DNA of 64,000 nucleotides from Melitaea cinxia (GCF_905220565.1 NC_059423.1:6506001-6570000); one strand, 5' to 3'; counted from the first letter of the stretch, positions 37,801 to 50,831 are shown. Translations and numbers: made by a program. The notes: generated from the sequence alone by a model not told the origin.

Positions 37801-40800
37801 CTTTCGTGTTTACACTCCGATTAGGTATTGTTATTTATATCAAAAAATCAATATTCTTGTCAATATATTGCGACGCAGTTGGTTAATACCTTATGAAAAA
37901 CATCCCGCACACAACTCGAGAATCAAACAAAAATGGCTATCGTTTGCGCAGGTACTATTGTAGACAAAAGTGCTAAGACGAATGCTCCACGAACCTCTGC
38001 GGGTGCCCGCGAAATTCAGATGTTATTTTTAACTGATAGGCTGAATCATGATATCATGGTTGAGAAATCAGCCTACTCCAGGGGTCCGGGTTAAAACCCA
38101 GGGCACTCACTTCTGACTTTTTTGAGTTATGTGCGGTTTAAGCATTTATCATCTCTTTTAACTGGCGTCCTAAATGCAACTATAAATTTTGATCTTTTAC
38201 TGTCCTTGATAGTCCTTGTTGTCGACACAGATTTTTTGTTACTTCTGTTGTTTGTTTTTGAGATTTGGTTATATTTTTTTCTTTTGAATAATATGTATAG
38301 ATGAAATTTGGCTGAGGTCGAAGCATTATTTTGGCACAAAAGTAAATTGGTCAAAATGTTTAAACAAGTCAAAACTTTTATATTCTTTATTGCACTTTAA
38401 AAAAAATTACAGTTATTTGTATACAAATTTAGTTAGCAACGCTGGACTTATCTCTAGGAGAGATCTCTTCCAGCCAACCTGTGGTAGTGGAACTAATGTT
38501 ACATAGCAGGCTAAGAAAGTGCAGTAATGTAGACATCATACAGATTCTTGAAAATAAAAACCTAATTAAATAATATTCATAACATCATGCAATATACATA
38601 TACATACTATATATAATATATCATACACACCACTACTTATATAAAATATAACTTTCGTTCGCACTTGTACTCTAGGGTACGAAAAGCGTGTGCGCGGGTG
38701 GAGGGACGGAAGCGACTGAGCGCATGCGTTGCTAAGGCACTTCGATTGAGACCTGAAAATTTGTTACTGCGCACCCAAGGTCTTTGTTCAACTTTTGCGT
38801 CGCCTATTACAAAGGTCGCGAAAAGCCCTTTTTGGTAAAATAAATACATTTATTTGTACATCAATATTTGTTTCTGGTTTAGATGTATATCCTCGTGTAT
38901 CACTTCATCGTGCCTCGGTTAGCGCGTAAAGCTCTCAAGCACCTAAGTGCACCCACTTTAACACATAAATTTGATTAAGCCTCCTCCGAGATACAGGAAG
39001 AGCGCTGGGCCAAGCAACAGGAAGTTTTATTTAAAAGTTAGAGAACCCCAGCTACTTGCTATTCCATTAAATAGTAAAAGGGCCCCTCGACTTAAAACAC
39101 ACGTAAACAAGACATAAGTAGACACACGTGTCTACGAAAAGGAATGATATCATCAGTAAACAAGTAACGCAGTCACGTCATTTTTGACTTTAAAAACTAC
39201 ATTGTTAAATAGAATTTTTCCTCTACTTTGTACAAATATTTGTTACTTTTTATAAATTTTAAGTTTGTTATCATGAAAGATAATTTATATATATATTTTT
39301 TTTATACAAGCAGGTCGGCAAACAAGTATCTAGCTCAGCTGATGGTAAGCGATTACCGTAGCCTACAGACGCCAGCAACACCAGAATCGCAAGCGAATTA
39401 ATTCGAAGGCCGTCTAGGCATTCAAAGTTCGGCAGCCCTTTACAATTCTCAAATCTGATAAATCGCTTGTTATAATAGTTGTTACTTGTAACAATTTATA
39501 AACAACTTCAAAAAAGGAGGTAGTTCTCAAGTCGGCACAATTTTTTTTAATGTGTAGTTACCTCTTAGCTGTGTGGCTACAGCATTATATAAATTTTGGA
39601 ATGTCTTTCTATCATGTGATAATTTATATTTCTCTCTTCTTAAGGTTAAAATTTGTTTATTATTATAATTAATTATCTTGTTAACAGTTGCAGGTATACC
39701 AATAGGCTGTACTCAGTCTGGAGGCTAGGGTGGCAAATTATGCCAAAATATTATTTTTAAATTGTATTATAAATTGTTATTAGTGACTTATAATAACTCT
39801 CTAAAGAGCCATAATAAAAATAATAAAAAAGAAAGATGTACTTCTCCAACAGAGAAATTAGAAAGTCAGAATATCATAAATATTTAAGTTACTTGCACAC
39901 AAAAAGGCACGCATATAAATTAAATACTTAAATAAAATAAAACATAAATATAACATTAAATATAAGTACCATATAAAAGAACCCAAAACATAAAAGGTTT
40001 GTAATCTACGAATAAGGAGGAAGGGAAGTCACAAAGGGGAGCAGTTCGACTGGTGCGGTAACTCGACTTTACAGAAAATCACAGCTAAATAATACTGCTA
40101 TCAAGCAGTGTTGTGTTTCTATGGTGAGTAAGGTGTCCAGTGCTCCTGGGGGGGATTGGGGGTAGAGCTAGCAACTCACTTGTGATGCTTCTGGTGTTGC
40201 AGGCGTCTATATGCTACAGTAATCGCTTACCATCAGGTGAGCAGCATTTGTTTGCTGATCTAGTTTTTGAGAAGAACAAGTCTCAAAGGCTTAACAATGA
40301 TTTATTATTGAGACACCTCACATGATTCTCATCTTACTGAGGTCGTATCAAGGTATAGTTGGAGGTTGATCAATGGCATATTAGCACAGTTGTCCCATTA
40401 TTGGCTGATTTGCTAGCAGTTACCTTTTCATTCCCCACACATGACACATTTGTATAGATCATAAATTTCCTTAAAATTAAATATTCTTAACATATGCAGT
40501 GGAGTAGCGTGGTGGATTAAGATCTGACCCTTCTCCTACATGGAGAAAGAAACCCTTGCCCAGTAGTAGGACATTACAAGCTGAATCGTACGGATATATT
40601 TTGGTTGTCTGTTACTAAGATGAGCAACTAAATACTTGTATTATACGTAACTGACATGGATGTTTTTTTTAAAGAAATATACTTTTTCCATTCATACACT
40701 CCAGCCTATATCTAGTATACTGCTGGATATAGGTCTCCACAAGTTAAAACATACATACATATAAATACATATAATCACGCCCGTAGGGGTAGGCAGAGAC

Positions 40801-42982
40801 CACTTCTTTCCACTTGCTACGATCCTTACATACTTCTTTCGCTTCGTCCACTTTCATTATTCCCTTCATACATGCTCTTCGGTTTAGGGTACTCTTGACC
40901 TGGTCTTTTCAAAACGTTCCTTATTTGGTCTCGGAACGTCCGCCTAGGTCTACCCCTTCCAATCCTTCCATTCACACTTGAAAACAACTTCTTACAAAAG
41001 CTCCACTCATAGCAGTTACCTTCTCCTGCAACTCCTCGGCCGAAGACGCAAGTAATACTTGGCCATCAGCATAGAGAAGACATTTGAAGAGTAACTCATT
41101 CATTCTCAACCCACTTTCATTCTCTTTTAAATCTGTCAAACAATTGTCCATGAACAGATTAAACAGCCACGGTGATCCTCCCTGTCTAACACCTTTTTCG
41201 ATATTAAACCATTCAGTGTATCCTTATTTACCCCCTTTTATCCTCACACAAGCACTAGAATCCCTATAAAGAGATTGTAATGGTCGTATGAGGACACTGC
41301 TCACAACCATTCACGGACAACGCTGACCACAATTCATTCCTCATCACTGAAGTTAAAAAATAAATATAAATGTATGAATATAAATTTATAATATACTTCT
41401 TGATACATATATAAATAAGTACATATATTACATCAACTCAGTGTGGCAATCGAAACCATAATGCCTGAAACAGAAAGCAGGATCACAGCACACTGCACCG
41501 ACAGGCTAATCAAATACATGTTTACCATATTCCAGGCAATTATGACTGAATTGTGTGTTTCTAGTTACTGACATAAGATTTGTGTTCTTCTAAGAGGCTC
41601 TTATGTGTATTTATACTGTGTAGGAGCAGAATTTAAGAAATATGATTTGATAACTTCAAATTCCTTCTATTTATTTATTTATAATACTTCATTTCACAAT
41701 AAATTAAATAATTGTACAAATGGCGGGCTTAATGCTATTAGCATTCTCTACCACCCAACCTTCGGACGTTCAATAGCGGATGTTTGTAGGTGTGCAGAAT
41801 TGGGTATTACTAAAATACACATTAGGTGAAAACATTTTTTTATTAATTTAAAAGTATGAGAGAATATTTTCTGAGGAGCTACCGAGCCAATTCAATTTTA
41901 TGCTGGAAAGTCGGTTAAATGCAGAATACATTATAAACCAAATTCGCAAAAGAATTGTTATATTTAACAAAAGCACAGCTGTAAGTGTAAATTGTAACTT
42001 CTTTAACAGTTATGGTACATTGTTAAGCTATGATAGATGCAGACACTTATGATTTTTCATTTAACTTATATATATATACGCTTCAGCCTGTAATATCCCA
42101 CTACTGGGCAAAGGCCTCTTTCCCCATGTAGGAGAAGGATCAGAGCTTAATCCACCACGCTGCTCCAATGCGGTTTGGCGAATATATTCCCTACTATGAG
42201 TAACGATCACTATCAGGTGTACATGATAACAACCAGGACCGACGGCTTAACGTGCACTCCGAGGCACGGTGGGGAGACCCACAAGGACTGCACAAACACC
42301 CAGACCATGGCAAACACCTGTATAGCCAATACAAATGTTTGTCATGTGCGGGGATCGAACCTGCAACCGCCGACGCAACAGGTACAATCCATGGCTGTAA
42401 CCGTTGCGCCAACGTTTATTTATATAAACTGTAAATTACAAAAATCTTTTTTTATTTTTTATTTCGTATTTATCCTTGAAGAACTTTATACTTACTTTTA
42501 GACTGATATGACAAATATTTCTTTACCAGTTACAGTTTATAATAGAGAATGCACACTGAAAAAGTCTATAATATCCAATAATTGACTGAAATAAAAATAT
42601 TTTGATAAATTTTAATATTAAACAATTTAACATAAAATTAAATAGATAAATAAATAGTTAAAATAAATATTAAATAGCAATTGTTATTGCGATGCAGATA
42701 ATAATAACATGAGAGTAGTAAGATTTTATTTTCCATTGTAGGAGTCTTTATCCTAAATCAAAGCATATAAATATTGATTTTATAGGGGCGGAAATATATG
42801 TATTATATTTTCATACCTTCTACGTCGAAACAGGGATCCTGTGAAGCCGCTTCAAGGATGGAAATAACATAGGCCAGTACAATATCATCAATAGCCGAAA
42901 CATCCGCAGAGGGGATGTTTTTCTCAATAAATTGAAATAAACTTTCTTTGACATGGCACTCTTGATCCGCTATGGCACTCAT
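28832..42982 (-). CDS. CUEDC2: CUE domain-containing protein 2 homologue (last exon not found)
   Basis: Ubiquitin-binding adaptor; the vertebrate protein acts in ubiquitin-dependent signalling control. Minus-strand exons: 42817-42982 (ATG at 42982), 35732-35863, 35290-35371, 34211-34331, 31358-31521, 28832-28961; 265 codons, all phases compatible. The N-terminus (FIEKNIPSADVSAIDDIVLAYV, then FIEMMAAYIP) matches the conserved CUEDC2 N-terminal block. A Ser-rich linker follows. The CUE domain has its MFP motif at residues 159-161 and a di-Leu at 186-187. The C-terminal block (EIKSRIIARYSYVD, KPLAPKIEPKKMVRYRDN, SLKGERYTE) is diagnostic. Human CUEDC2 is 287 aa, so about 20 residues, ending like KYRFH, are missing; exon 28832-28961 ends in a GTAGGA donor and I could not find the final exon. 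The 31358-31521 exon is followed directly by a 129-bp array made from its own 3' end and donor. Confidence 0.
29423..31455 (-). repeat. 129-bp minisatellite built from the CUEDC2 exon 5 / donor junction, 16 copies
   Basis: Copies repeat every 129 bp: the ACCTGGCGAT anchor recurs from 29421 to 31356, exactly 15 steps. On the coding strand each unit holds the last 98 nt of CUEDC2 exon 5 (31358-31455), ending ATCGCCAG, then 31 nt of intron starting GTGAGTGAGAGG. The right-most copy is the genuine exon; the other 15 lie in the intron, each with an identical donor. At the left end (about 29325-29422) the array decays into partial copies and short CTCACTCTAGTGAG sub-repeats. Copies look identical by eye, and GC is far above the surroundings. 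Because 129 is a multiple of 3, long artificial frames run through it, including a 700-codon one on the plus strand that I do not accept as a gene. Confidence 0.
31715..33240 (+). mobile_element. Mariner-family DNA transposon, decayed, with a nested repeat
   Basis: Terminal inverted repeats of about 28 bp, GAGGGCGGGGTGAAAAGTTT at the left and its near-perfect complement at the right, lie between TA dinucleotides (31713-31714 and 33241-33242). Inside, a plus-strand transposase relic starts near 31901 (MVKSENRTVIKYFYS), with TVKQWVSEFKKG and, after several stops and shifts, HHDNAPAG at 32657 and YSPDLAPSD at about 32753-32780, the last catalytic-Asp region of mariner transposases. Stops near 32053, 32096 and 32188 make it a pseudogene. 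At about 32937-33160 an RTE/SINE-like piece with AGTCCACTGCTGAACATAGG is inserted. It lies in the CUEDC2 intron between exons 4 and 5. Confidence 0.
33537..33877 (+). repeat. RTE-like 3' tail repeat
   Basis: The clearest full-length member: GTGCTGTGTGGCTACGGCAC to GTGGACTGTATAGGCTG plus a TGATGATGATGATG tail. Just left of it, ATCATATTTAGACTACATTG occurs twice in tandem (about 33488-33537). Confidence 0.
34757..34935 (-). repeat. Dispersed repeat A
   Basis: Inverted copy, TTTTAGGTCGGCAAAAAAGC to ATAGCACTGCTTGAAAGCAA, in the CUEDC2 intron between exons 3 and 4. Confidence 0.
40020..40270 (+). repeat. Dispersed repeat A
   Basis: Copy with CAGTTCGACTGGTGCGGTAA to TTTGCTGATCTAGTTTTTGA in CUEDC2 intron 1; another short inverted piece lies at 39295-39440. 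Confidence 0.
40365..40592 (+). mobile_element. SINE, diverged
   Basis: Body with CCACACATGACACATTTGTA and the tail GTAGCGTGGTGGATTAAGAT to CCCAGTAGTAGGACATTACA. Lies in CUEDC2 intron 1. Confidence 0.
40700..41340 (-). pseudogene. Reverse-transcriptase pseudogene fragment (non-LTR)
   Basis: The minus strand reads, with stops and shifts, EWFNIEKGVRQGGSPWLFNL, then FMDNCLTDL and CLLYADGQVLLASSAEELQE, the finger/palm part of a non-LTR reverse transcriptase; the catalytic YADD reads YADG. It continues downstream to a domain with CKDRSKWKEVVSA. A shard of the RTE-like tail (CACTCCAGCCTATATC) lies next to it at about 40700-40745. Inactive relic in CUEDC2 intron 1. Confidence 0.
42079..42413 (-). 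mobile_element. SINE in CUEDC2 intron 1
   Basis: Reverse-oriented copy: tail complement CAGCCTGTAATATCCCACTA at 42084 and head complement GGGGATCGAACCTGCAACC near 42350. Begins about 400 bp from exon 1. Confidence 0.
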
Positions 42983-43486
42983 TTTTCACTAAAACAATAA
43001 ATATACAACGTAAATTCTAAAATATATTCTCAAAACCAACTATTTCTTTATGATCGTTACGCGTCGATAAACAAAACAATGAGAACGTGAAAAACACTTT
43101 TAAAATGATTTTTTAAATATATATTATACCTCTCGTTCGTCCTTCGCACTATCAGGGTGGTTTATTAATAAATTAATTGATTTTCCCTGGGAAAAAGTCA
43201 GTGGGACGAAAAGCACGGAAAATCAATACAAATGGTAGTTTTTTTAAATAAACAATTCTTGTTATTCTATATTGTAGCAAAGACGTGAGAGATACAGCCC
43301 AATTTTAAAATATCAAATAAATTAAAAAAATACGGCAGTAAGATACAAATTTAAAATACATGTATTAAATAAGTTAGAATTAAGCACAATCATAGTTTAT
43401 TAATTTTTAGACATAAATAAAGTTCCATTTTTGGAATTGTTGTTCCGAACGCACTACGTAAATGTCAAATAATATAAATTATAAAT

Positions 43487-43501
43487 ATTGGCGCCATTTT
43501 C
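43487..43501. promoter_or_regulatory. E2F-like site upstream of CUEDC2
   Basis: ATTGGCGCCATTTTC combines an E2F-type GGCGCC core with a Pho/YY1-type GCCATTTT, about 0.5 kb upstream of the CUEDC2 ATG in an AT-rich background. Motif match only. Confidence 0.
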
Positions 43502-43778
43502 AAAGTACACTTGCTATAGTGCTGTCAAGTTTTTTCAATAAACGTATTAATAACAATATTTAGTGTTTTTTTTTCTTTACAATCTTTTGTGTCAGTTGAT
43601 TGGACAATTTTGTTTCTAATTAAATTCAATCCTTGTATCACGCTATATAAGCGCAACCATATCAAACGTACACGATAAATACCTGTCATTCGACTGGTTC
43701 AACCAATTTTATATTTACAATTAATTGTGAAACACAAAGGTTCAATACTTTTCGGTTACAACTTTTTAATCCGTTAAA

Positions 43779-43919
43779 AAGGCGCTAGGTTGAAATTTAG
43801 AATTGTTTGGCACGAATTTAGGCGCGAAGTAATACATCATTCTTGAAAAAAAAAAGATATTCCACCTCTTTTCACTCTTAAATTCGTGCCAAACGATTCT
43901 AAATCCAACCCAGGCACTA
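43779..43919. repeat. Short inverted-repeat element (hairpin or MITE)
   Basis: Arms 43789-43820 and 43879-43909 (sharing TTTGGCACGAATTTA) are inverted with only small differences, around a 58-bp A-rich loop; weaker pairing extends about 10 bp outward. About 0.8 kb upstream of CUEDC2. No target duplication recognised. Confidence 0.
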
Positions 43920-43964
43920 CGTTATTGCAGTGCAATCACTGAGCGCTAAGTAAACAATTACCTT

Positions 43965-44165
43965 AGGCTATGAAGTTATGGAGGCCTGCAACATCGGAGC
44001 ATCTTGCGATGCTTGCGCATAGTCGACCCTACCAGGAGCTCTCTACCTTACTCACCACAGGTAAATAACTTGAGTATGAGCTGTGATCTTCCATAAGGTT
44101 GAGGAACTTCCCCAGTTAGGTTGCTCAAGATTTTGAGCATGATATGTCTTGCTGGGCAGTGGGCC
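43965..44165 (-). repeat. Dispersed repeat A
   Basis: Inverted copy from TTAGGCTATGAAGTTATGGA to TTTTGAGCATGATATGTCTT, upstream of CUEDC2. A plus-oriented copy at 44270-44715 faces it and is split by a hAT element. Confidence 0.
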
Positions 44166-44336
44166 CTAACTCAATTTATTGTAAATATTAAGTTACGACA
44201 GTGTAAGGTATCGATTTAAATCGTAGGTACGTAGGTTTAGCTCATTGAGATAGAGACCAGCAGGGTATATTCTCCTCAAAACCTGGGGCAGCTCGCATGG
44301 CGAAATATCTCAACTTTACAGAAGATGATAGCTAAA

Positions 44337-44665
44337 CAGGGGCGTAGCTACCGCCGTATCAGCCGTATCAATGAAACGGGGCCCCCGGGCTACATGGGCG
44401 CGCGCAATTAGCGTGTTTACGCAAAAAAAAAAAAAGTAAAATGTTATCTACGATGTTACTTAATTCCGTGCTTGCTGGGATTTCCAAAACTTACTTTATT
44501 TTAATTCGATTCCCAATTTCTAGGAGGAAGTGATAACTTATAGTAAATAAATATTTATTTTAATTTAATGCAAGCATTTTTGTATCTTTTGTTAGAAATC
44601 TTTACCCTTCTTTTGGGCCCCCTAACTTAATTTGATACAGGCTACAAATGCACGCTACGCCACTG
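44337..44665. mobile_element. Non-autonomous hAT element with 8-bp target duplication
   Basis: Begins CAGGGGCGTAGC and ends GCTACGCCACTG, inverted repeats with one mismatch. It is flanked on both sides by a perfect 8-bp duplication TAGCTAAA (44329-44336 and 44666-44673), the hallmark of hAT insertion. 329 bp, no transposase. It has inserted into an older dispersed repeat whose two halves lie on either side (about 44270-44336 and 44666-44715). Confidence 0.
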
Positions 44666-47270
44666 TAGCTAAATAATGCTGCTGAGCTGCTCTCACGTAG
44701 TGTTGTGTTCCTAGTGAGTCAAGTGTACATAGGCTACGATAACATACATAATTATAATAGTAATATAAAAATGGAGGGACCAAAATGGTAAAAATTGTCA
44801 GGTATTATACGGACAAGTGTAATAACTGTACAAGACTTTTGTAAGAAGAATAAATAAAACATCCCAATCATTTTCTATTCATATATTCTCAATTAAAATT
44901 TTAAAATATAACGATCAATTATATTTCATACTTCTTAACATTACCTAAAATAATAGATAAACACAACGCCAATTTCACAACTACATGTCTTATGTAACAG
45001 TGTAAGATTGTCTTTAAATGGAATTGAATTAGATTTCTTTATTTATTTCAATATTTTTAAGTAATTCGACAATTCATTGTTTTAATGTTTAAATCTTTGA
45101 TAAAAATAACATTTTTAATTATAGCTTAGTTAACAAATCAATAGGAACATTTTCGGAAATAGGGATCACATACTTTTATGAAGATTTAAAATGATTTTTT
45201 AAAGTATTAAGTGCATTCTACAACTATTTCAGTGACAAGTTACATAGATTTTCGAATTTTGATAAACAGTACCAAACAAAGTAAAATGAAGACACACATT
45301 TATATTAAATCACACCTAGAAGACACTAGGAAATTAATACATTAAATAGAAGCAATATAATGGTAAATAGATGTAGAATTTACACACAAGTATAGTTACA
45401 CAAAAAATAGGGTTTTTTAGATATGACTATGTATAAATTTGATTTTACTTATATTAATATATATTTGATCCATAATAGTAACACACAAAAAGAATTTTTG
45501 AACAGAAAAAAAACAATGATTTTTATAATGATTTTATATCTAATCTAAAATTTATTTGAAAGAAATATATTTTTTTAAATATATTTTTTATATTTATTCA
45601 GATAAAATATTTATTAATTATTCTAAATTCTAAGTATTATTTAACTTAAAATAATTTTCTTTTTAAAATAAGTATAGACTATAAAATAAATTACATAAAC
45701 TTAAATTTAAATATAAGATATTTTTTTTAACTTTAAAGGTATTTCCAAAAACATCTTTTCTGTTGTAATTGAATTTATTAGAGGATTTTTTTTTAATTTT
45801 GCACTTGAAATCGGTCGAGGATTTTTCGGATTTTTTTCCGCTTATAATTTTGATAGTCTTTTTGAAGACTGATGATAATGATTATTTATAATTTATATTG
45901 AATAAGAATCTTATTTTAAAATCTTTAGTTAGTTAAGTAATAATATGGCATAACATATCCAGTTTCGAGCCCAAATTTTCTGCCCAGTCCTGGACTATTA
46001 CAGATTCTAAATATCTTATTTCTGGTCAAAAAAATCTTCTTTCATACGAAAGAAAGATGGTCTCTTGAACTAACTGGTAAAAAAAAATTCAAGTTTGATA
46101 TTTTCGTCATCAAGCATCATGACTTTTTAACGATGTACATAGTACTTTCTGCAGATTCCTAAAGAAATTTGTAGACAAAGATTTATTTGTACTGACATGT
46201 CAAATAAGATCTGCCTATTCTGCTACAATTTCTGAAGACACTGTATATGTCAAGTGTAGAATCAAGTGTCTCATGTTGCTGTAGATATTACTGCAGAATA
46301 GCAAGAATCAATGTTTCACCACATTGCTTTGAAAGTAAAAACATGACATAAAGTTATATTACATCTAAATTTTGTAGTTATTGGAGTTTATTCCTTAATA
46401 AAAAACGTAAGAACCATGATATGAAAAAATATTGAGAGTTTCGTGTGAAACAGTATCCTGCCTTGAGAGTGACTGAGCAAGGTTTTTTTGCAAGAAAGAA
46501 ATAAGATATTTATTTATATCTCGCAAAAAAAATAATTATTTTTAAATATTACAGTAATCGTTCTAAGGAGCAAACTTAAGACGCGTGTCGGAGCTGTGTA
46601 TCGCTGGTTTTTTTTGGAGTTAAGTAAGTTTTTAAATAAATAAAAACTTAGCACGTGAATTCGTGCTATCTTTGGTGCAAACTTAGGGAGGCCAATGTGC
46701 AGCAGTGGACTTTGATGTGCTGAAGTGATGAAGTAAGCTTTTGTTTTTTATCCAAAATGTTAAAAATATTTTTGTAAGTTAAAATTTCGTATTTTAAGAA
46801 GTTTTAGGAAATACCATTTGAGACAGCATAATAGAAGATTTTTTTGTAATTAGTGTATACTTATATTTTTACAAGAATAAATCAAATTCAATATTGTTTG
46901 CTATCTATGTCCTTAATATTATCACTATGCTTTTTAAATTGCTTTTTTTATTATAATTTATATTCGATAAATTATCATATAGATTTTCGTACTAACAACA
47001 TTGTATATTTAATTTATAATATACATATAATATAAAATAATAATTTAAAATTTTAAATATAAAATTAACGTGTAAAACTTTAAGTGCACACATAAGTCAA
47101 ATTGGTAACTTATTATTTACTTTTACATAGATTATAAAATTGAAAATTATATTTTCAGGAAATGCAATCTATACCTAAAAAGATTTTGGATATCGGGCGA
47201 ATAGCATATTCCTTATTCTATAACAATTAACATCACTTTCCATTCTACGGTAGTTCTGCTTACTGCGATT

Positions 47271-47740
47271 GTCATTTTAATTCACCCGCGCGGTTTTATA
47301 TAAAGTTCTTGCAACGGAACCCACTTTCAATGTTGAGAGATTAGTACGATAACTTTTCGTTCGCGTCAAAGCCGCTAGTGCAGTGCGCATTGCGCACGCT
47401 GGTTGAGTGACGTTTCAAAGTAGTTGGTTATATTTTGAAACATAAATGCCGCTACGTGTGATAGAAAAAAAGACAGAATGCTATTCTGTCTTCGTTTCAC
47501 AGTACACCTATCTATTGTCATGCCTCTGGCGGCCGTAAAATGAACAGAAAAGCGCCATTACGCCGACGTACCCCCCACTACTGTTGTTGCAAGACCTGTG
47601 TAGCAGACCGTGGTCACCCGCGACCGTGTCGTCTCCAATGTCAACGAATTATCGGGAGTTTCAAAATGACAATCGCGGTAATTCCCGTAGAAACAAGTTT
47701 AAAAACTTATTTCAATTATCATAGCTGAAAATAACAATCT
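47271..47740. promoter_or_regulatory. CpG-richer promoter-like patch with palindromes
   Basis: In otherwise very AT-rich DNA this stretch has frequent CpG. It contains a TATA-like TTTATATAAAG at 47294, a near palindrome GTGCGCATTGCGCAC at about 47385 resembling an NRF1-type site with one extra base, and a 10-bp perfect hairpin (AAGACAGAAT, 3-nt loop) at 47470-47492. A short plus-strand frame (47540-47728) is Arg/Cys-rich but unlike any known family. No gene assigned. Confidence 0.
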
Positions 47741-50700
47741 GTACAAAAGAACAGAATGAAAAAATGTTCTGAAAAAGTTTTTTAAGGACGCACATACACA
47801 CTCGCATACACACACGCACACACACACACATAAGTTTAGCCGCACCCAGAAATCAAATCTTTTGGCACAATTTTTATTTACTGTAAGGGTACATTTATAA
47901 ACAACGCGATTTTATAATTTTCAAATTTACAATCAATCATATTTTAATTATTTTTAATAAAAAAACAGTAAAATTAAATTATAATGTCTTGAATGAATTT
48001 TGAAATTTAGCACAGCTTAATTTGGCAACGAATTGTGTCATTTCGAATTCTTCTAAAGTATCTCTCAATCTGCTAAGATATTTCAAAAAACACTCATTTT
48101 AAATGAATATATAATAATATATTAATAGAACATATAATTTTGAGTACAACACTTTATTCTAATACATAATTTTGAATAACATAACGTCTAAAGGCTGTGT
48201 TTGGTTATTACAGGTATATATTATGTGTTTTTTTAATTCATTTTTAATTTTTCCTAAGTGATTTCTAAACCAGTGCTCGTAACTATTAGTTGTATTTTTA
48301 AATTTTCGTAATTTTCAAGACCTTAATTGACCACAATTTGATTTGGCAGTTTGTGGTTTCATTTACTTACTTAGGTATATAATTATTAAACAAGTGTTTT
48401 CAATTTAGTTATATAAATAAAATACATACGTATAATATATATATTTCAAACTTTATGTTAATAGGATTATATATTTGATTTTCGATAGTTAAATTTTTAA
48501 TTCTCTGCTTATGTACCGAAAATCTAAATATATATATGTACAACTACAAAGGAAACACTTTGCAACAAATACTTATCACGATACAAGCGTATTAAAATTT
48601 CTTAAAATTAGCAATGATGTTTTTCATTATGTATAACAACCATCTTATGTATAATATACAATTTTGTTATATATTAACTTTAATAACTGAAAGAATGAGC
48701 CCATCCACTGGTTGTAAGGGATCAGTATTTTTGTAAAATTTTAATGTTTCTTATCAACCACAAGACGTAATAATAGTTTCTTATCAAAAAAAAAAAAAAA
48801 AAAAAAAAGAAACTGCAAGTTATATCGAGAAATAATAAAATGAAATTTAATAGGCATTATTAGAGATCTGAAACTATTCGTCAGACCTCGCTCAATATTT
48901 AATGGGACCACATGACTACTTACGCTTTTGAACAAAAAACGAATCATTAAAATCGTTACACCCATTAAAGATCATGAGGTCACACGTAAAAAAAGGGATA
49001 CAATCGAATTGAGAACTGCCTCTTTAAAATGAATAATCAACTGTTTTTTTTTTTTTAGATATGAATTTGTGCTCAGACTGTACAACCACACAGTTCTAGA
49101 AGAACTGATATAAATTTAGTATAAGACAGAGTGCAGTTCTATAAGAACTGATATAAATTTTGAAAACTAAATAATTTTGAGAGTTTTAGATGTCTTTGGG
49201 GTCGGCCATTAACCACGAGAGCCTCGAAATGGGGAGGGGGTGAAGGTGTGTACAAGGAAGGCAGGGGGTGTAATGATTAATAAGGTACCTATCACGTTTA
49301 TTTATTTTTCGTTGAACGCGCGATTTATAAACAAAAAAAAAACACCAACAAACGCCCTGCAACCTTAATGTCTGCCTGGACATTTTTATTACGATGCTTT
49401 ATTTTACAAAATTTAATCAGATTACACGTATCTGTTATTCTAAAAATTTCAACATACTCTGTGCCAAAAACACACGTGATTTTTGGGTATTTAGGCTAAA
49501 AACCGGAAGGGTAAAGGGTTAAAAGTTACTAAAAAATATGGCGAGATTAATGGACGACCCATTTACTTGTGGCATAAATATGTCTTTGACATAACTATGT
49601 GTACCATGATAGCTTATTTAAGTTCATTTATAACATTTATTGAGTCAATCGATGCAATTGAGAATTAAGTAAAATTATCCTGTATTTAGTTAGTATTAAT
49701 AATAATCGTAACAAAGATTCTAATACGGCTACCCGGTATAGGTATACACAATTTGAATGACAGATATGAAAATTTCCTTCCTTTTTTAATATATGTACAA
49801 TATGTTTCATCGTTTTTTTTTTCACTTAAAAACGTATATCACCATTCTTAAAACATAAATCACAACAATATGACATTTAAAAAGTTGAAACGTCACTCGT
49901 TTTCCCGCCCTTTTAATTTTTTTTTTTCATAAATATTTTTTATGATAGTATTTTTAATATTAATAATGAAAGAAAATAATATGAAAAAGAATATAAAATA
50001 TGCAAACATAAATAATGTATATATAATCTTGTAAGTATACTTTTTAAATTAAATGAGGTAACGCGTAATTTTGGAATTTATCCAAAATATAAAATAATAT
50101 TAAATTATTAATTTTATCGTTTATGGAGGAATACTTTTTTAAAATAAATTATTATTTATTGACTGCAATTCCTGTTATTAATATTATTGTTACAGGTGAT
50201 TATTAAATCAGAAAGTTAGAAAAACCTAGATTATTGTCCCGGAACTGTTCATAGGCCTTAATATGGCCAATACGTGTTTTTTCTTGATAACTCTACTTTT
50301 TTTGCGTATATGATTTTATTAAAGGAAAAATGTCAGACGAAAACGCGCGGAATCGTCATATCGTCCGTTACATGACCTAGGGCTGCCCTTGTGTAGAGGT
50401 ATGGAGAAACTCTTGTAAAAAGAACAAAAATAACCTCTTGTGACGTAAGAGTACCGGAAGGATAAAAACTGTGGCATTACCTTCAATAACAACAAAGTTT
50501 AAATAATAATAGTGATTAACTTTATTGCCAACCATTGTAATAGGCATCTAAGTGTATTGTTCTGGGGTAGTCCCACGTTTTACTGCTTACAACTAGGAAC
50601 GTGACATGTAGTATCAATAAATCGATTAATACATAATTAATTATTTTCATATTTAAATAATAAATTATTAAAAATCGATTTGCTCACATCCCTGTTTACA

Positions 50701-50831
50701 AATACAATTGTCAATACAGTAATGATTATGGCGTACGGTCGGTTTTTTTTTTATTTTTTTTTTATTTAGTTTCCTGGTCATCGAAAATTACAACAAGGTT
50801 CGTTATTAAAAGATATTACTGAAAGAGACAT

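Noticed and set aside
49086..49156. Steroid-response or heat-shock elements from AGTTCT-n3-AGAACT
   Set aside because: The two palindromes belong to a local direct duplication in AT-rich DNA and do not match the standard half-site order; too weak to annotate as a site.
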